Part shown: positions 51,146-59,701 of the stretch, one piece after another
Position numbering within the stretch: the first letter of the stretch is position 1
Layout: the number at the start of each line of letters is the position of its first letter
From: Enterocola sp045611845
GTDB taxonomy: Bacteria; Bacteroidota; Bacteroidia; Bacteroidales; Paludibacteraceae
Length of the DNA: 64,000 nucleotides
Assembly: GCA_045611845.1 (NCBI GenBank)
Contig: JAZKXZ010000015.1
Span: forward strand, 1-64,000
Reading direction: 5' to 3'
The notes under the pieces: generated by a model
What the model saw: the letters and a program-made list of their open reading frames with translations, nothing else
Database searches by the model: none
What the model was told of the DNA's origin: nothing
Program-made: the position numbers and the translations under genes

Positions 51146-53185
51146 TTACTTTTGTGTAGAAAGATATTCCATTACTTGATTGTAGATGTTTTCTGCATTG
51201 AAACCAAATTTTTCATCAAGTACTGTGTATGGAGCAGAATCACCAAAGTGATCTAAACCAAATACTCTACCATTAAGACCAACAAGACGTTGCATACTTA
51301 GTGGAAGACCAGCTGTTAGACCAAAGATTGGTAAGTTATAATCTATTACACTACGGATGTAACTTTCTGGTTGTGAGAAGAATAGACCTTCACTTGGTAC
51401 AGAAACGATACGTACATTTAAGTTTGCACGAGACTCAAGAAGTTCTGTTGCAGCAAATAATGTAGAAACTTCTGAACCACTAGCCAACAAGATAACATCT
51501 GGAGTACCTTCGCTATCTTTAACCACATATGCACCTTTTGTTGCACCTAAAGATTCATTATATTTATCTTTACGTGGTAAGCTCTTCACGTTTTGACGAG
51601 AAAGAATAAGTGCAGTTGGAGTATCTTGGTTTTCAAGAGCCATCTTCCATGCCACTGTGGTTTCATCCACATCAGAAGGACGAAGCACAAGCATAGAGTT
51701 TTTGCCTTTGTGGTTTTTAAGCGATTCCATTAAGCGAACTTGTAATTCGTGTTCCACTGGTTGGTGTGTAGGACCATCTTCACCCACGCGGAATGCGTCG
51801 TGTGTCCACACATAAATTACTTGTTGACGCATAAGAGCAGACATACGGAATGCTGGTTTCATATAGTCTGAGAACACAAAGAATGTACCGCAAACTGGGA
51901 TGATACCACCGTGTAGTGCCATACCGTTCATAATGCAAGCCATGGTAAGTTCGCTAACACCTGCATGTAGGAAACCACCAGAGAAGTCACCTTTTTTGAA
52001 TGGTTTGCTATTTTTTAAGAAGCCTTCTGTTTTGTCTGAGTTTGAAAGGTCGGCAGAAGAAACTACCATATTTTCAATTTTTTCAGAGAATAATGCAAGC
52101 ATTGAACCAGATGCTGAACGTGTTGCTTGGTCAGCTTTTTGTTCAATAGCAGCATAATCTATATCAGGAAGGTTTTTGTTATAGAAATCGTGGAATTTTT
52201 TAGCAAGTTCTGGATTTGCAGCTTCCCATTCTGCTTGTTCTGCGTGGCGAGCAGCTACTATTTTACGAAGTTCGTTTTTACGATTTTCGTACATTTCAGC
52301 TACTTCTGGGAAAATTACAAATGGATTTTCAGCATCGCCGCCTAAGTTTGTAATTGTATTTGCAATAGAAGCACCTGCAGCACCTAGAGGTTGACCGTGG
52401 GTAGAAACTTTGTTTTCAAAGCTTTCGCCGTTAGGACCCATAGCACCTTTACCCATAATTGTTTTACCAATAATAAGTGTAGGACGCTCGGTTTCTTCAT
52501 TTGCAGCTTTAAGTGCAGCACGGATTTCTGCAGCATCATTACCATTAATAGTAATAACTTTCCAGCCCCATGCTTGATATTTCATTGCGGTATCTTCTGA
52601 TGTAACTTCGTTTACAAAAGTAGAAAGTTGTACATCGTTTGAGTCGTAATACATGATAAGGTTGCTTAAACCTAAAAGACCTGCAATACGACCTGCACCT
52701 TGAGATATTTCTTCTTGAATACCACCGTCTGAGATGAAGGTGTAGATTTTGTGTTTAGTCCATTCACCAAAACGAGCTGCAAGGAAACGTTCTGCAATAG
52801 CAGCACCTACAGCCATAGTGTGACCTTGACCTAGAGGACCTGATGTGTTTTCAACACCTAATTCGAAGTTTACCTCTGGGTGACCTGGTGTGCGACTTCC
52901 CCATTGACGGAATGAACGAATATCATCCATGTTTAAGTTTCCAATCAACGCAAGTTGAGAGTACAACATTGGTGACATGTGACCTGGGTCTAAAAAGAAA
53001 CGGTCGCGGTTTTCCCAAGTTGGTCTATCTGGGTCGAAAGTAAGAAACTCAGAATACAATACATTAATAAAGTCTGCACCTCCCATTGCGCCTCCAGGGT
53101 GACCAGACTTAGCTTTCTCTACCATAGCAGCAGACAAAATACGAATGTTATCCGCAGCTCTGTTCAATAAATTTATTTCGTTCAT
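51146..53185 (-). CDS. tkt: Transketolase
   Basis: A 679-residue TPP enzyme that moves two-carbon units in the non-oxidative pentose phosphate pathway. SGHPGGAMGGADF near residue 27, GPLGQGHTMAVGAA near 116, the TPP motif SDGGIQEEISQGAG (near 153) and GEDGPTHQPVEH near 470 are intact. Start at ATG 53185; the promoter with TTG-N20-TAATTTTG is at 53219-53249. Confidence 0.95.
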   Translation of the reverse strand: MNEINLLNRAADNIRILSAAMVEKAKSGHPGGAMGGADFINVLYSEFLTFDPDRPTWENRDRFFLDPGHMSPMLYSQLALIGNLNMDDIRSFRQWGSRTPGHPEVNFELGVENTSGPLGQGHTMAVGAAIAERFLAARFGEWTKHKIYTFISDGGIQEEISQGAGRIAGLLGLSNLIMYYDSNDVQLSTFVNEVTSEDTAMKYQAWGWKVITINGNDAAEIRAALKAANEETERPTLIIGKTIMGKGAMGPNGESFENKVSTHGQPLGAAGASIANTITNLGGDAENPFVIFPEVAEMYENRKNELRKIVAARHAEQAEWEAANPELAKKFHDFYNKNLPDIDYAAIEQKADQATRSASGSMLALFSEKIENMVVSSADLSNSDKTEGFLKNSKPFKKGDFSGGFLHAGVSELTMACIMNGMALHGGIIPVCGTFFVFSDYMKPAFRMSALMRQQVIYVWTHDAFRVGEDGPTHQPVEHELQVRLMESLKNHKGKNSMLVLRPSDVDETTVAWKMALENQDTPTALILSRQNVKSLPRKDKYNESLGATKGAYVVKDSEGTPDVILLASGSEVSTLFAATELLESRANLNVRIVSVPSEGLFFSQPESYIRSVIDYNLPIFGLTAGLPLSMQRLVGLNGRVFGLDHFGDSAPYTVLDEKFGFNAENIYNQVMEYLSTQK

Positions 53186-53218
53186 GTTGTATAAAAAAGA
53201 ATTCTTTAAAAATTTTCA

Positions 53219-53249
53219 CAAAATTAATGAAATAAGATATAAATTGCAA
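53219..53249 (-). promoter_or_regulatory. tkt-mntP promoter
   Basis: On the reverse strand TTG (53247-53249), 20 bases, TAATTTTG (53219-53226), 34 bases before the tkt ATG. Confidence 0.7.
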
Positions 53250-53277
53250 ATATTTTAGTAGTAAGTTATTAAGAAAA

Positions 53278-53295
53278 GTTAGGAGTTAGGAGTTA
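53278..53295 (+). repeat. TTAGGAG array upstream of tkt
   Basis: Two to three heptamers between the tkt promoter and the SRP RNA gene. Confidence 0.75.
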
Positions 53296-53336
53296 TTTTA
53301 GAAAAACAACTATAATAAAAAAGTGCAGTATAAAAT

Positions 53337-53367
53337 TTGGTAAATAAATAAAAATAATATACCTTTG
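53337..53367 (+). promoter_or_regulatory. SRP RNA promoter
   Basis: TTG (53337-53339), 20 bases, TACCTTTG (53360-53367), three or four bases before the predicted RNA start. Confidence 0.72.
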
Positions 53368-53370
53368 TGC

Positions 53371-53475
53371 TCGGAAAGGTTCTGCACGACCAGCTCCCTT
53401 TTAATCCCCCCAGGGCTTGACCGCAGCAAGGGTACATCGGTTGAGCGGTGCGATGCAGGTCGCCTTTCCTTTTTT
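53371..53475 (+). ncRNA. ffs: Signal recognition particle RNA (small bacterial type)
   Basis: About 100 bases with terminal stem GGAAAGG / CCTTTCC (53373-53379 with 53463-53469), an internal pairing TCTGCACGACC with the region GCGATGCAGGTCG, and the conserved helix-8 signature CCCCCCAGGG...CCGCAGCAAGGGTA. A T-rich tract follows. The apical loop reads CTTGA rather than a GNRA tetraloop. It should bind Ffh and guide membrane-protein messages. A strong own promoter lies upstream; bactofilin starts about 35 bases downstream. Confidence 0.85.
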
Positions 53476-53509
53476 TCTTTAAAGTTAAACCAATTAAATA
53501 CTAAATATC

Positions 53510-53911
53510 ATGTCTAAAACAGAGATTTTAAATACTTCACATAACGTTATTGCAAAAGACACTATCGTAAAAGGTGAAATCATTACTAAAGGCGACTTCC
53601 GTATCGACGGCACAATCGAAGGTGAAATCAAATCAGAAGGTAGAATCATCATAGGCAATGAAGGTAAACTAATTGGTATAATCGACGCTGTAAACGTGGA
53701 CATTATGGGCACCGTAGAAGGCGAAGTAAAAGCAAAAGATACTCTTTCACTAAAATCTACTGGTAAAATCAAAGGTAAAATCCAAACCAATATCTTAGAA
53801 ATCGAACAAAAAGCAGAATTCAACGGTACTTGCGTTATGGGTGAAGACCTTAAAAAAGCAGCCCCTACTCCTACTGCTCCTGCAAACAACGATAAAAAAT
53901 CTTCAAAATAA
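53510..53911 (+). CDS. Bactofilin family cytoskeletal protein
   Basis: A 133-residue bactofilin. Residues 12-105 form the right-handed beta-helix repeats (IVKGEIITKGDFRIDGTIEGEI, KGKIQTNILEI), with short tails; the N-terminus (MSKTEILNTSHNVIA) resembles other bactofilins. These polymerise without nucleotide and support cell shape or localise envelope enzymes. Its last codon overlaps the position where the phosphoesterase gene should start. Confidence 0.92.
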   Translation: MSKTEILNTSHNVIAKDTIVKGEIITKGDFRIDGTIEGEIKSEGRIIIGNEGKLIGIIDAVNVDIMGTVEGEVKAKDTLSLKSTGKIKGKIQTNILEIEQKAEFNGTCVMGEDLKKAAPTPTAPANNDKKSSK

Positions 53912-54393
53912 AAAAGATAGGACTTATATCAGATACTCATGCGTACTGGGATGACCGGTACGCTAAGTTTTTTTCTACCTGCGACGAAATCTGGCACGCT
54001 GGCGATATTGGCTCACTTGAAATCTACAATAAACTTTCTGAAATAAAACCCATACGTGCCGTGTATGGAAACATAGACGGACACCCTCTTAGAGCAATGC
54101 TTCCAGAGGTTTTGGTCTTTAACATTGAAGGATTTAATGTTCTTCTTACCCACATTGGTGGTTATCCGGGTAAATATTCAAAAAACATCATTAATAGACT
54201 GCGAAGTGAAAATGTCAACATTTTTATTTCAGGACATTCGCACATTCTTAAAGTAATGAACGATAAGGTTTTAAACCTACTCCACATCAACCCTGGTGCA
54301 GCTGGTATTTATGGTTTCCACAAGGTAAGAACAATGGTGCGTTTCACCCTCGACAATGGCAAAATTTCCGACTTCGAAATACAAGAATTTTGA
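53908..54393 (+). CDS. YfcE/MJ0936-type metallophosphoesterase with an ATA start position
   Basis: The frame from 53908 reads a full 161-residue phosphodiesterase: DxH (ISDTHAYW), GD (WHAGDIGS), GN (VYGNIDGH), LTHIGG and GHSH motifs are all present in order. The first codon is ATA (53908-53910); no ATG, GTG or TTG lies between the previous in-frame stop and the first motif. The first later candidate, GTG at 54061, would lose the DxH and GD metal ligands. ATAA here corresponds to a typical ATGA stop/start overlap with bactofilin changed by one G to A. Either ATA is used through coupling or the protein is not made. Confidence 0.8.
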   Translation: MKKIGLISDTHAYWDDRYAKFFSTCDEIWHAGDIGSLEIYNKLSEIKPIRAVYGNIDGHPLRAMLPEVLVFNIEGFNVLLTHIGGYPGKYSKNIINRLRSENVNIFISGHSHILKVMNDKVLNLLHINPGAAGIYGFHKVRTMVRFTLDNGKISDFEIQEF

Positions 54394-54396
54394 TAC

Positions 54397-54427
54397 AAAA
54401 ATAGCCAACGTTAAGTTGGCTATCTTT
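54397..54427. terminator. Bidirectional terminator after the phosphoesterase gene
   Basis: AAATAGCCAAC / GTTGGCTATCTTT stem with loop GTTAA between convergent genes. Confidence 0.82.
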
Positions 54428-54430
54428 ATG

Positions 54431-55759
54431 TTATCGTAGTAGATTTATATCTCCTTTTAGCTTATATTTTATCTGTTTACCATCCTCATCATAATCATCA
54501 CCAGTAGCTTCAATTACATAATAATATGTACCTTCGGCAGCAGGGTTACCCCCTATTGTACCATCCCATCCTTTAGCAGGATCTGTCCACTCATGAAGAA
54601 GTCTTCCATGTATGCTATATACTCTTGCACGGAAAGTTGTAAGAGATTGATAAGCTACTTTAAATTCATCATTTACACCATCACCATTTGGAGAAAATAC
54701 GTTCGGAACATCAAGTTTTGAGTTAAGTACTTCTACTATAATAGTATTGGTAACCATACAGTTTTTTAGTGAATCTTCAGACATTTGAGAGTTTGTAATC
54801 TCAGATTTTAGATAGTATGTACCATGAGTATCAAATGTGTACCTAAAGTCTTTAGTAGAAGTATTTATATAGCAATTATTAAACTCTTTGTCGTTAGATA
54901 TGCACCAATTATAAAAGAATGCTACAGGCGAAGCATAATTGATAAGTTCTATATTTAAAGGTGCAGAGCCACTAAGTTTTACCTCGGTTGAGTTATCTTT
55001 ATTAAGCTCATTTGTGGCATCTTCTCTAATTCTTACAGAATACTCTTGTTCTACTGCTACGGCAAACGCAGGAATAAGGTCTGTTTCGGTTTCAAGCGCT
55101 TTACCCCACTCAAAAAGGAAATTATCTCCTTGTAGTTTGTAAGAGGTTGATTGTAAAGGAGATGGCACTGAATAGTCTGACACAAGCGGAATGCTATAGC
55201 CAATACTATCAGACACCCAAGTTTCACCTGCATAATAGGTAGAATCGTAAGATAGAGTAAATGTACGAGCCACCTCAAATGGTGCTCTATCGTGTCCTAA
55301 AGTATCGTATAGAAACTCGTCTGCATTAATATCAAAATTTAATTGATAGTAATGACAACGGTCTTCTAGTTCTGTATTCACAGTAATCTCCCCTATTTCT
55401 AAATTGTGTTTTGAGTGGTCGAACACCCATGCCCAGAATGTTTTTTCGTCGTTTACCTTTATGGCATAACCTACAGATGGTTCTGATACTGCCTCAAAAG
55501 TAGATTCTGTTACATTCTCCTCTGTTTTAACAAGTGAAAGTTCCTCTGCATCTTTAGCGTATGTATACCAATTAATTGTAGAAGGCTCCTCTACCTCATA
55601 TTTAAGCAAAAGACCATCCACTTTTTCTGCCACCAAAACAGTATCGATATTGTCTTGCTCCACACCTATAATATTATCTACCCCAGAAAACGAAAACTGA
55701 GCCAGTGTTGAAATACATAGGAAAACAGACGCAAAAACTATTGAAATTATTCTTTTCAT
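54431..55759 (-). CDS. Type IX secretion cargo with type B sorting (gliding-motility-associated) C-terminal domain
   Basis: A 442-residue secreted protein from the ATG at 55759. Signal peptide to about residue 21 (ASVFLCISTLAQ), a large beta-rich body with a PKD-like segment (about 250-345), and a C-terminal type B sorting domain: DVPNVFSPNGDGVNDEFKV, then WDGTIGGNPAAEGTYYYVIEA and the terminal strand. The family is exported by the T9SS and attached to the surface. It fits the porT-like and gldD genes. A TACTTTTG box lies at 55781-55788 on the reverse strand. Confidence 0.88.
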   Translation of the reverse strand: MKRIISIVFASVFLCISTLAQFSFSGVDNIIGVEQDNIDTVLVAEKVDGLLLKYEVEEPSTINWYTYAKDAEELSLVKTEENVTESTFEAVSEPSVGYAIKVNDEKTFWAWVFDHSKHNLEIGEITVNTELEDRCHYYQLNFDINADEFLYDTLGHDRAPFEVARTFTLSYDSTYYAGETWVSDSIGYSIPLVSDYSVPSPLQSTSYKLQGDNFLFEWGKALETETDLIPAFAVAVEQEYSVRIREDATNELNKDNSTEVKLSGSAPLNIELINYASPVAFFYNWCISNDKEFNNCYINTSTKDFRYTFDTHGTYYLKSEITNSQMSEDSLKNCMVTNTIIVEVLNSKLDVPNVFSPNGDGVNDEFKVAYQSLTTFRARVYSIHGRLLHEWTDPAKGWDGTIGGNPAAEGTYYYVIEATGDDYDEDGKQIKYKLKGDINLLR

Positions 55760-55780
55760 GCATTGTAAAATTAAGTATCG

Positions 55781-55788
55781 CAAAAGTA
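55781..55788 (-). promoter_or_regulatory. -7 box TACTTTTG for the T9SS cargo gene
   Basis: Reads TACTTTTG on the reverse strand, 21 bases before the ATG at 55759; it excludes the upstream in-frame start at 55783. Confidence 0.55.
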
Positions 55789-55866
55789 AGAAAAATTTTA
55801 CTAATAATTATTTAATTTTTGTGTTATATTTTGTGTGTTTATACCTTATTATATAATAAAAAACAT

Positions 55867-55874
55867 TAAATTTG
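55867..55874 (+). promoter_or_regulatory. -7 box TAAATTTG for aspS
   Basis: TAAATTTG followed by CAG, 32 bases before the aspS ATG. Confidence 0.6.
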
Positions 55875-55906
55875 CAGTCTATTTGTGTTTAAACTTTTTA
55901 TAAACT

Positions 55907-57661
55907 ATGTATAGAACTAATAACTGCGGAGAATTAAACTTATCTAATGTAGGTCAAGAAGTTACATTAGCTGGTTGGGTGCAAAAAGCTCGTAAAATGG
56001 GTGGTATGGTTTTTATCGACCTTAGAGATAGATTTGGCATCACTCAACTTGTATTCGAAGAAGATACCAATGCAGAACTTTGTGAAAAAGCATCTAAAGT
56101 GGGTCGTGAGTATGTTTTGCAAGTGAAAGGTATTGTAAACGAACGTACAAACAAAAATAAAAATATCCCTACTGGCGATATCGAAATTATAGTAAACGAA
56201 CTTAATATTCTTAATGCGTCTGAAGTACCTCCATTCACTATTGAAGACGAAACTGATGGTGGCGACGACTTAAGAATGAAATATAGATACCTAGATTTAC
56301 GTCGTGCTAAAGTACGTAAAAATCTAGAACTTCGTCATCAAATGGCATTTGAAACCCGCCGTTACCTAAACGACAATGGTTTCCTTGAAATTGAAACTCC
56401 TGTTTTAATTGGTTCTACTCCAGAAGGTGCTCGCGACTTCGTGGTTCCTTCTCGTATGAACCCAGGTGAGTTCTATGCCCTACCTCAAAGTCCTCAAACA
56501 TTTAAACAACTTCTTATGGTATCTGGCATGGACAGATATTTCCAAATCGTTAAATGTTTCCGCGACGAAGACCTTCGTGCCGACCGTCAACCTGAGTTTA
56601 CACAAATAGACTGCGAAATGTCTTTTGTGGAACAAGAAGACGTTATCCAAATGTTTGAAGGCTTAAGCAAACACCTATTTAAAACTATTAAAGGTATCGA
56701 CCTAGCAGATATGCCACGTATGACATGGCACGATGCTATGAAATATTATGGTAGCGACAAACCTGATACACGTTTTGAAATGCGTTTTGTAGAGCTAATG
56801 GACGTGCTTAAAGGTTGTGGTTTCTCTGTATTTGATAGCGCTGAATATATTGGTGGTATTTGTGCTAAAGGTGCTGCAACATACACTCGCAAACAAATTG
56901 ATGCACTAACAGATTTCGTAAAACGTCCTCAAATTGGTGCAAAAGGTATGGTTTATGCTCGTGTAGAGGCAGATGGCAATGTAAAATCTAGCGTAGATAA
57001 ATTCTATACTCAAGAAAAACTTCAAGAACTTAAATCTGCAATGAACGCAGAGGCAGGAGACTTAATCCTTATTTTAAGTGGTGACAATGCAAACAAAACT
57101 CGCAAACAACTTTGCGAACTTCGCCTAGAAGTGGCACGTCAGTTAGGTTTAATGAAAACTAATGAATATAGCTGCTTATGGGTTGTGGACTTCCCACTTC
57201 TTGAATGGGACGAAGAAACTCAGCGTTTCTACGCTATGCACCACCCTTTCACCGCTCCAAAACCAGAAGATATTCAATATTTAGACACAGACCCAGGTCG
57301 CGTACGCGCAAATGCATACGACATGGTTATCAATGGTGTTGAAGTTGGTGGTGGTTCTATTCGTATTTTCGATAGCAAACTTCAACAAAAAATGTTTGAA
57401 ATCTTAGGATTTACTCCTGAAAAAGCTAACGAACAATTCGGATTCTTAATGAATGCGTTTAAATATGGTGCTCCTCCTCACGGTGGTTTAGCATACGGTC
57501 TAGACCGTTACGTATCTCTATTTGCAGAACTAGACAGCATCCGTGACTGTATCGCATTCCCAAAAAACAATGCTGGTCGCGATGTAATGATGGGTTCTCC
57601 TTCTCGTTTGGATCAAGCGCAATTGGATGAATTACAAATTAAATTAGACTTAAAAGAATAA
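55907..57661 (+). CDS. aspS: Aspartyl-tRNA synthetase
   Basis: A 584-residue class IIb synthetase of the bacterial type. An OB-fold anticodon domain (about 1-100) precedes the catalytic core with motif 2 (FRDEDLRADRQPEFTQID near 215), the bacterial GAD insertion (about 290-420) and motif 3 (GLAYGLDRYVSLFAEL near 525). It charges tRNA-Asp, whose gene lies at 61 kb. Complete and single. Confidence 0.96.
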   Translation: MYRTNNCGELNLSNVGQEVTLAGWVQKARKMGGMVFIDLRDRFGITQLVFEEDTNAELCEKASKVGREYVLQVKGIVNERTNKNKNIPTGDIEIIVNELNILNASEVPPFTIEDETDGGDDLRMKYRYLDLRRAKVRKNLELRHQMAFETRRYLNDNGFLEIETPVLIGSTPEGARDFVVPSRMNPGEFYALPQSPQTFKQLLMVSGMDRYFQIVKCFRDEDLRADRQPEFTQIDCEMSFVEQEDVIQMFEGLSKHLFKTIKGIDLADMPRMTWHDAMKYYGSDKPDTRFEMRFVELMDVLKGCGFSVFDSAEYIGGICAKGAATYTRKQIDALTDFVKRPQIGAKGMVYARVEADGNVKSSVDKFYTQEKLQELKSAMNAEAGDLILILSGDNANKTRKQLCELRLEVARQLGLMKTNEYSCLWVVDFPLLEWDEETQRFYAMHHPFTAPKPEDIQYLDTDPGRVRANAYDMVINGVEVGGGSIRIFDSKLQQKMFEILGFTPEKANEQFGFLMNAFKYGAPPHGGLAYGLDRYVSLFAELDSIRDCIAFPKNNAGRDVMMGSPSRLDQAQLDELQIKLDLKE

Positions 57662-57735
57662 TTTTTGCGTCTTGCGGCGCACCGACAGTTCATTTAGACC
57701 ATCCTGTCGTTAAACAAAACTAGGCTTACAGACTT

Positions 57736-57783
57736 AAAAGTTCGTACTTTTTGGTATATTTGCCTAGAAAGTACGAACTTTTG
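57736..57783 (+). terminator. aspS terminator
   Basis: A 15 bp perfect stem AAAAGTTCGTACTTT / AAAGTACGAACTTTT with a 17-base loop, followed by TTTTG. The loop itself contains TATATTTG, a promoter-like box. Confidence 0.75.
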
Positions 57784-57828
57784 TTATAGTTAATAATTAG
57801 TTAGAGTTAAGTGTTTCCGAGTTTTAAT

Positions 57829-57940
57829 AACTCCTAACTGCCTAACGGCGATTGTTGGCTGCACTCGGCATAATCAAAACAAGTTTTGCTTCTGCTCTCA
57901 CTTGCGCAACAATTCCTAATTCCTAATTCCTAATTTCTAA
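57829..57940 (-). repeat. Compound repeat, copy B (inverted relative to copy A)
   Basis: On the reverse strand: TTAGGAA units, a core with GAGAGCAGAAGCAAAA...TTTTGATTATGCCGA...CGCCGTTAGGCAG, then TTAGGAG. Roughly 80 percent identical to 48196-48316 but in the opposite orientation. Confidence 0.85.
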
Positions 57941-57950
57941 TTAATATAAA

Positions 57951-58367
57951 ATGTTTATAATTAAGAACGAAATTCAATTTGATATGGCGCACTTTCTTAC
58001 CGGTTACGAAGGTAAATGCGCTAATATTCACGGTCATAGATACCGCCTTATAGTAAAATTTTCTGCAGAAGAGCTTCATACAGAAGGTCATAAACGTGGC
58101 ATGGTAGAAGATTTTAGTATAATAAAACCTGTGCTAAGAGAAATTGAAACATATTTCGACCACAAACTAGTAATAGAAGACAACGAAAGAGGCAGAGAAC
58201 TAGCAAAAAATCTAGATTCATTTGAAATTTTGTTCGTTCCATACAGACCTACCGTAGAGGAAATGTCACGACACATATATTATATGCTTCGCGACAAAGG
58301 TTTGCCAATTATGGAGGTGGAACTATTTGAGACGCCAACAAATAGTTGTATTTACAAAGAGAGTTAG
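57951..58367 (+). CDS. queD: 6-carboxytetrahydropterin synthase (QueD/PTPS family)
   Basis: A 138-residue tunnelling-fold enzyme. The zinc histidines are in MAHFLTGYEG (near 13) and NIHGHRYRL (near 26), the catalytic Cys in GKCANIHGH, and the pterin-binding Glu in VELFETPTNSC. With QueE and FolE encoded just downstream it makes the preQ0 precursor of queuosine: FolE supplies dihydroneopterin triphosphate. Its stop TAG is part of a TTAGGAG array. Confidence 0.9.
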   Translation: MFIIKNEIQFDMAHFLTGYEGKCANIHGHRYRLIVKFSAEELHTEGHKRGMVEDFSIIKPVLREIETYFDHKLVIEDNERGRELAKNLDSFEILFVPYRPTVEEMSRHIYYMLRDKGLPIMEVELFETPTNSCIYKES

Positions 58368-58401
58368 GAGTTAGGAGTGAGGAGTTAGGAGTGAGGAGTT
58401 G
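58364..58401 (+). repeat. TTAGGAG array at the queD stop
   Basis: Four to five units alternating TTAGGAG and TGAGGAG; the first TAG is the queD stop codon. Confidence 0.85.
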
Positions 58402-58464
58402 TGTAGTGACAATGCGTGCATTATCCGTAAAACACGCCCGTAGGGTGTGCATCTAATATACATT

Positions 58465-59112
58465 ATGAAAATAGTAGAAAAATTTATATCAATCGATGGT
58501 GAGGGACCTACAGCGGGAGCACTTTCTGTGTTTCTTAGATTTGCTGGTTGCAACCTTCACTGTGTATGGTGCGACACTTGTTATGCACAAAAAGAATACA
58601 GCTACACAGAAGACCTTTCTGTAGCACAAATAGTTGATTATGTGCGAAGTACAGGTGTGAAACACGTTACTATTACAGGTGGCGAGCCCCTACTACAAAA
58701 AGACCTACGTGAGCTACTTTCTGCTCTAGACTTTGTTACCATTCATATAGAAACCAATGGTTCATTAAATATTGAACCATATAGAATGGGACGACATGTA
58801 AACTTTGTGGTAGATTACAAACTACCAGGAAGTAAAATGGAGCACCTTATGTGTTTAGAAAATTTCACAGCAGTGAAACCAAACGATGCATATAAATTTG
58901 TGATTGCAGACGCTAATGACTTGGAAAAAGCAGTGTCTATAGTAAAAGAAAACAATCTAATAAACAGAGCACAGGTGTTTTTCAGTACTGTATTTGGAGA
59001 AATTTCACCTGCCAATGTAGTAGAAGTAATGAAAAGAGAAAATCTAAATGGTGTACGCCTTCAACTTCAATTACATAAATTTATTTGGGATAAAAATAAA
59101 AGAGGAGTGTAA
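58465..59112 (+). CDS. queE: 7-carboxy-7-deazaguanine synthase
   Basis: A 215-residue radical-SAM enzyme converting 6-carboxytetrahydropterin to 7-carboxy-7-deazaguanine. The CX3CX2C cluster motif lies in AGCNLHCVWCDT (near 28-36), with the GEGP motif just before and TITGGEPLLQ near 75. The start at 58465 (MKIVEKFISIDGEGP) fits the family; an upstream ATG at 58447 adds six residues. It is followed 2 bases later by folE. Confidence 0.92.
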   Translation: MKIVEKFISIDGEGPTAGALSVFLRFAGCNLHCVWCDTCYAQKEYSYTEDLSVAQIVDYVRSTGVKHVTITGGEPLLQKDLRELLSALDFVTIHIETNGSLNIEPYRMGRHVNFVVDYKLPGSKMEHLMCLENFTAVKPNDAYKFVIADANDLEKAVSIVKENNLINRAQVFFSTVFGEISPANVVEVMKRENLNGVRLQLQLHKFIWDKNKRGV

Positions 59113-59114
59113 AA

Positions 59115-59699
59115 ATGAATCAAGAAAAAATTGCATATCACATTCGTGAGATATTAAAGGAGATAGGAGAAAACCCTGATAGAGAAGGACTTGTAGAAAC
59201 CCCTACTCGTGTGGCACGTATGTATGAAGAGATTTTTAGAGGAATCGGTTATACCAATGCAGAGATAGCTGAAAAATATGCAAAAACCTTCAATGAAGAG
59301 GAAGATCTGTTTGACTCTAATGGTAACTACGTGATAGTGAAGAATATACCTATCTTTAGTTTTTGCGAACACCACATGGCACTTATGTACAACATGAAGG
59401 TGTCTGTAATTTATCGCCCTACCGATAAAATTATTGGTCTAAGCAAAATTGCACGCATTGCCACAATGGTAGGTCAAAGACTTCAACTTCAAGAACGCAT
59501 TGGCACCGATATAGCAGAAATCATTCAAATGGCTACTGGCAGCCAAGATGTTGGTGTGATTATCGATGCAGAACACAGCTGCATGACTGCTCGTGGCATC
59601 AAAAAACCTGGAGCAAAAACTCGCACCACATGCTTTAAAGGTAAATTTAATAGCGATGCTATGGCTCGCAACGAAGCATTATTACTACTAAGAAAATAA
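59115..59699 (+). CDS. folE: GTP cyclohydrolase I
   Basis: A 194-residue FolE1 that makes 7,8-dihydroneopterin triphosphate from GTP. Zinc ligands are in FCEHHMALM (near 84-88) and the last Cys in ARGIKKPGAKTRT-TC (near 156); the conserved DVGVIIDAEHSCM is intact. It feeds both folate and, through the upstream queD-queE, queuosine. It is followed 2 bases later by gldD. Confidence 0.96.
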   Translation: MNQEKIAYHIREILKEIGENPDREGLVETPTRVARMYEEIFRGIGYTNAEIAEKYAKTFNEEEDLFDSNGNYVIVKNIPIFSFCEHHMALMYNMKVSVIYRPTDKIIGLSKIARIATMVGQRLQLQERIGTDIAEIIQMATGSQDVGVIIDAEHSCMTARGIKKPGAKTRTTCFKGKFNSDAMARNEALLLLRK

Positions 59700-59701
59700 A
59701 A

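Noticed and set aside
53494..53889. 131-codon frame antisense to bactofilin
   Set aside because: Shadow of the repetitive beta-helix codons; covers bactofilin fully, which has clear family motifs.
57784..57950. preQ1 riboswitch in front of queD
   Set aside because: No short H-type pseudoknot with the expected A-rich tail is visible; the region is filled by the compound repeat.
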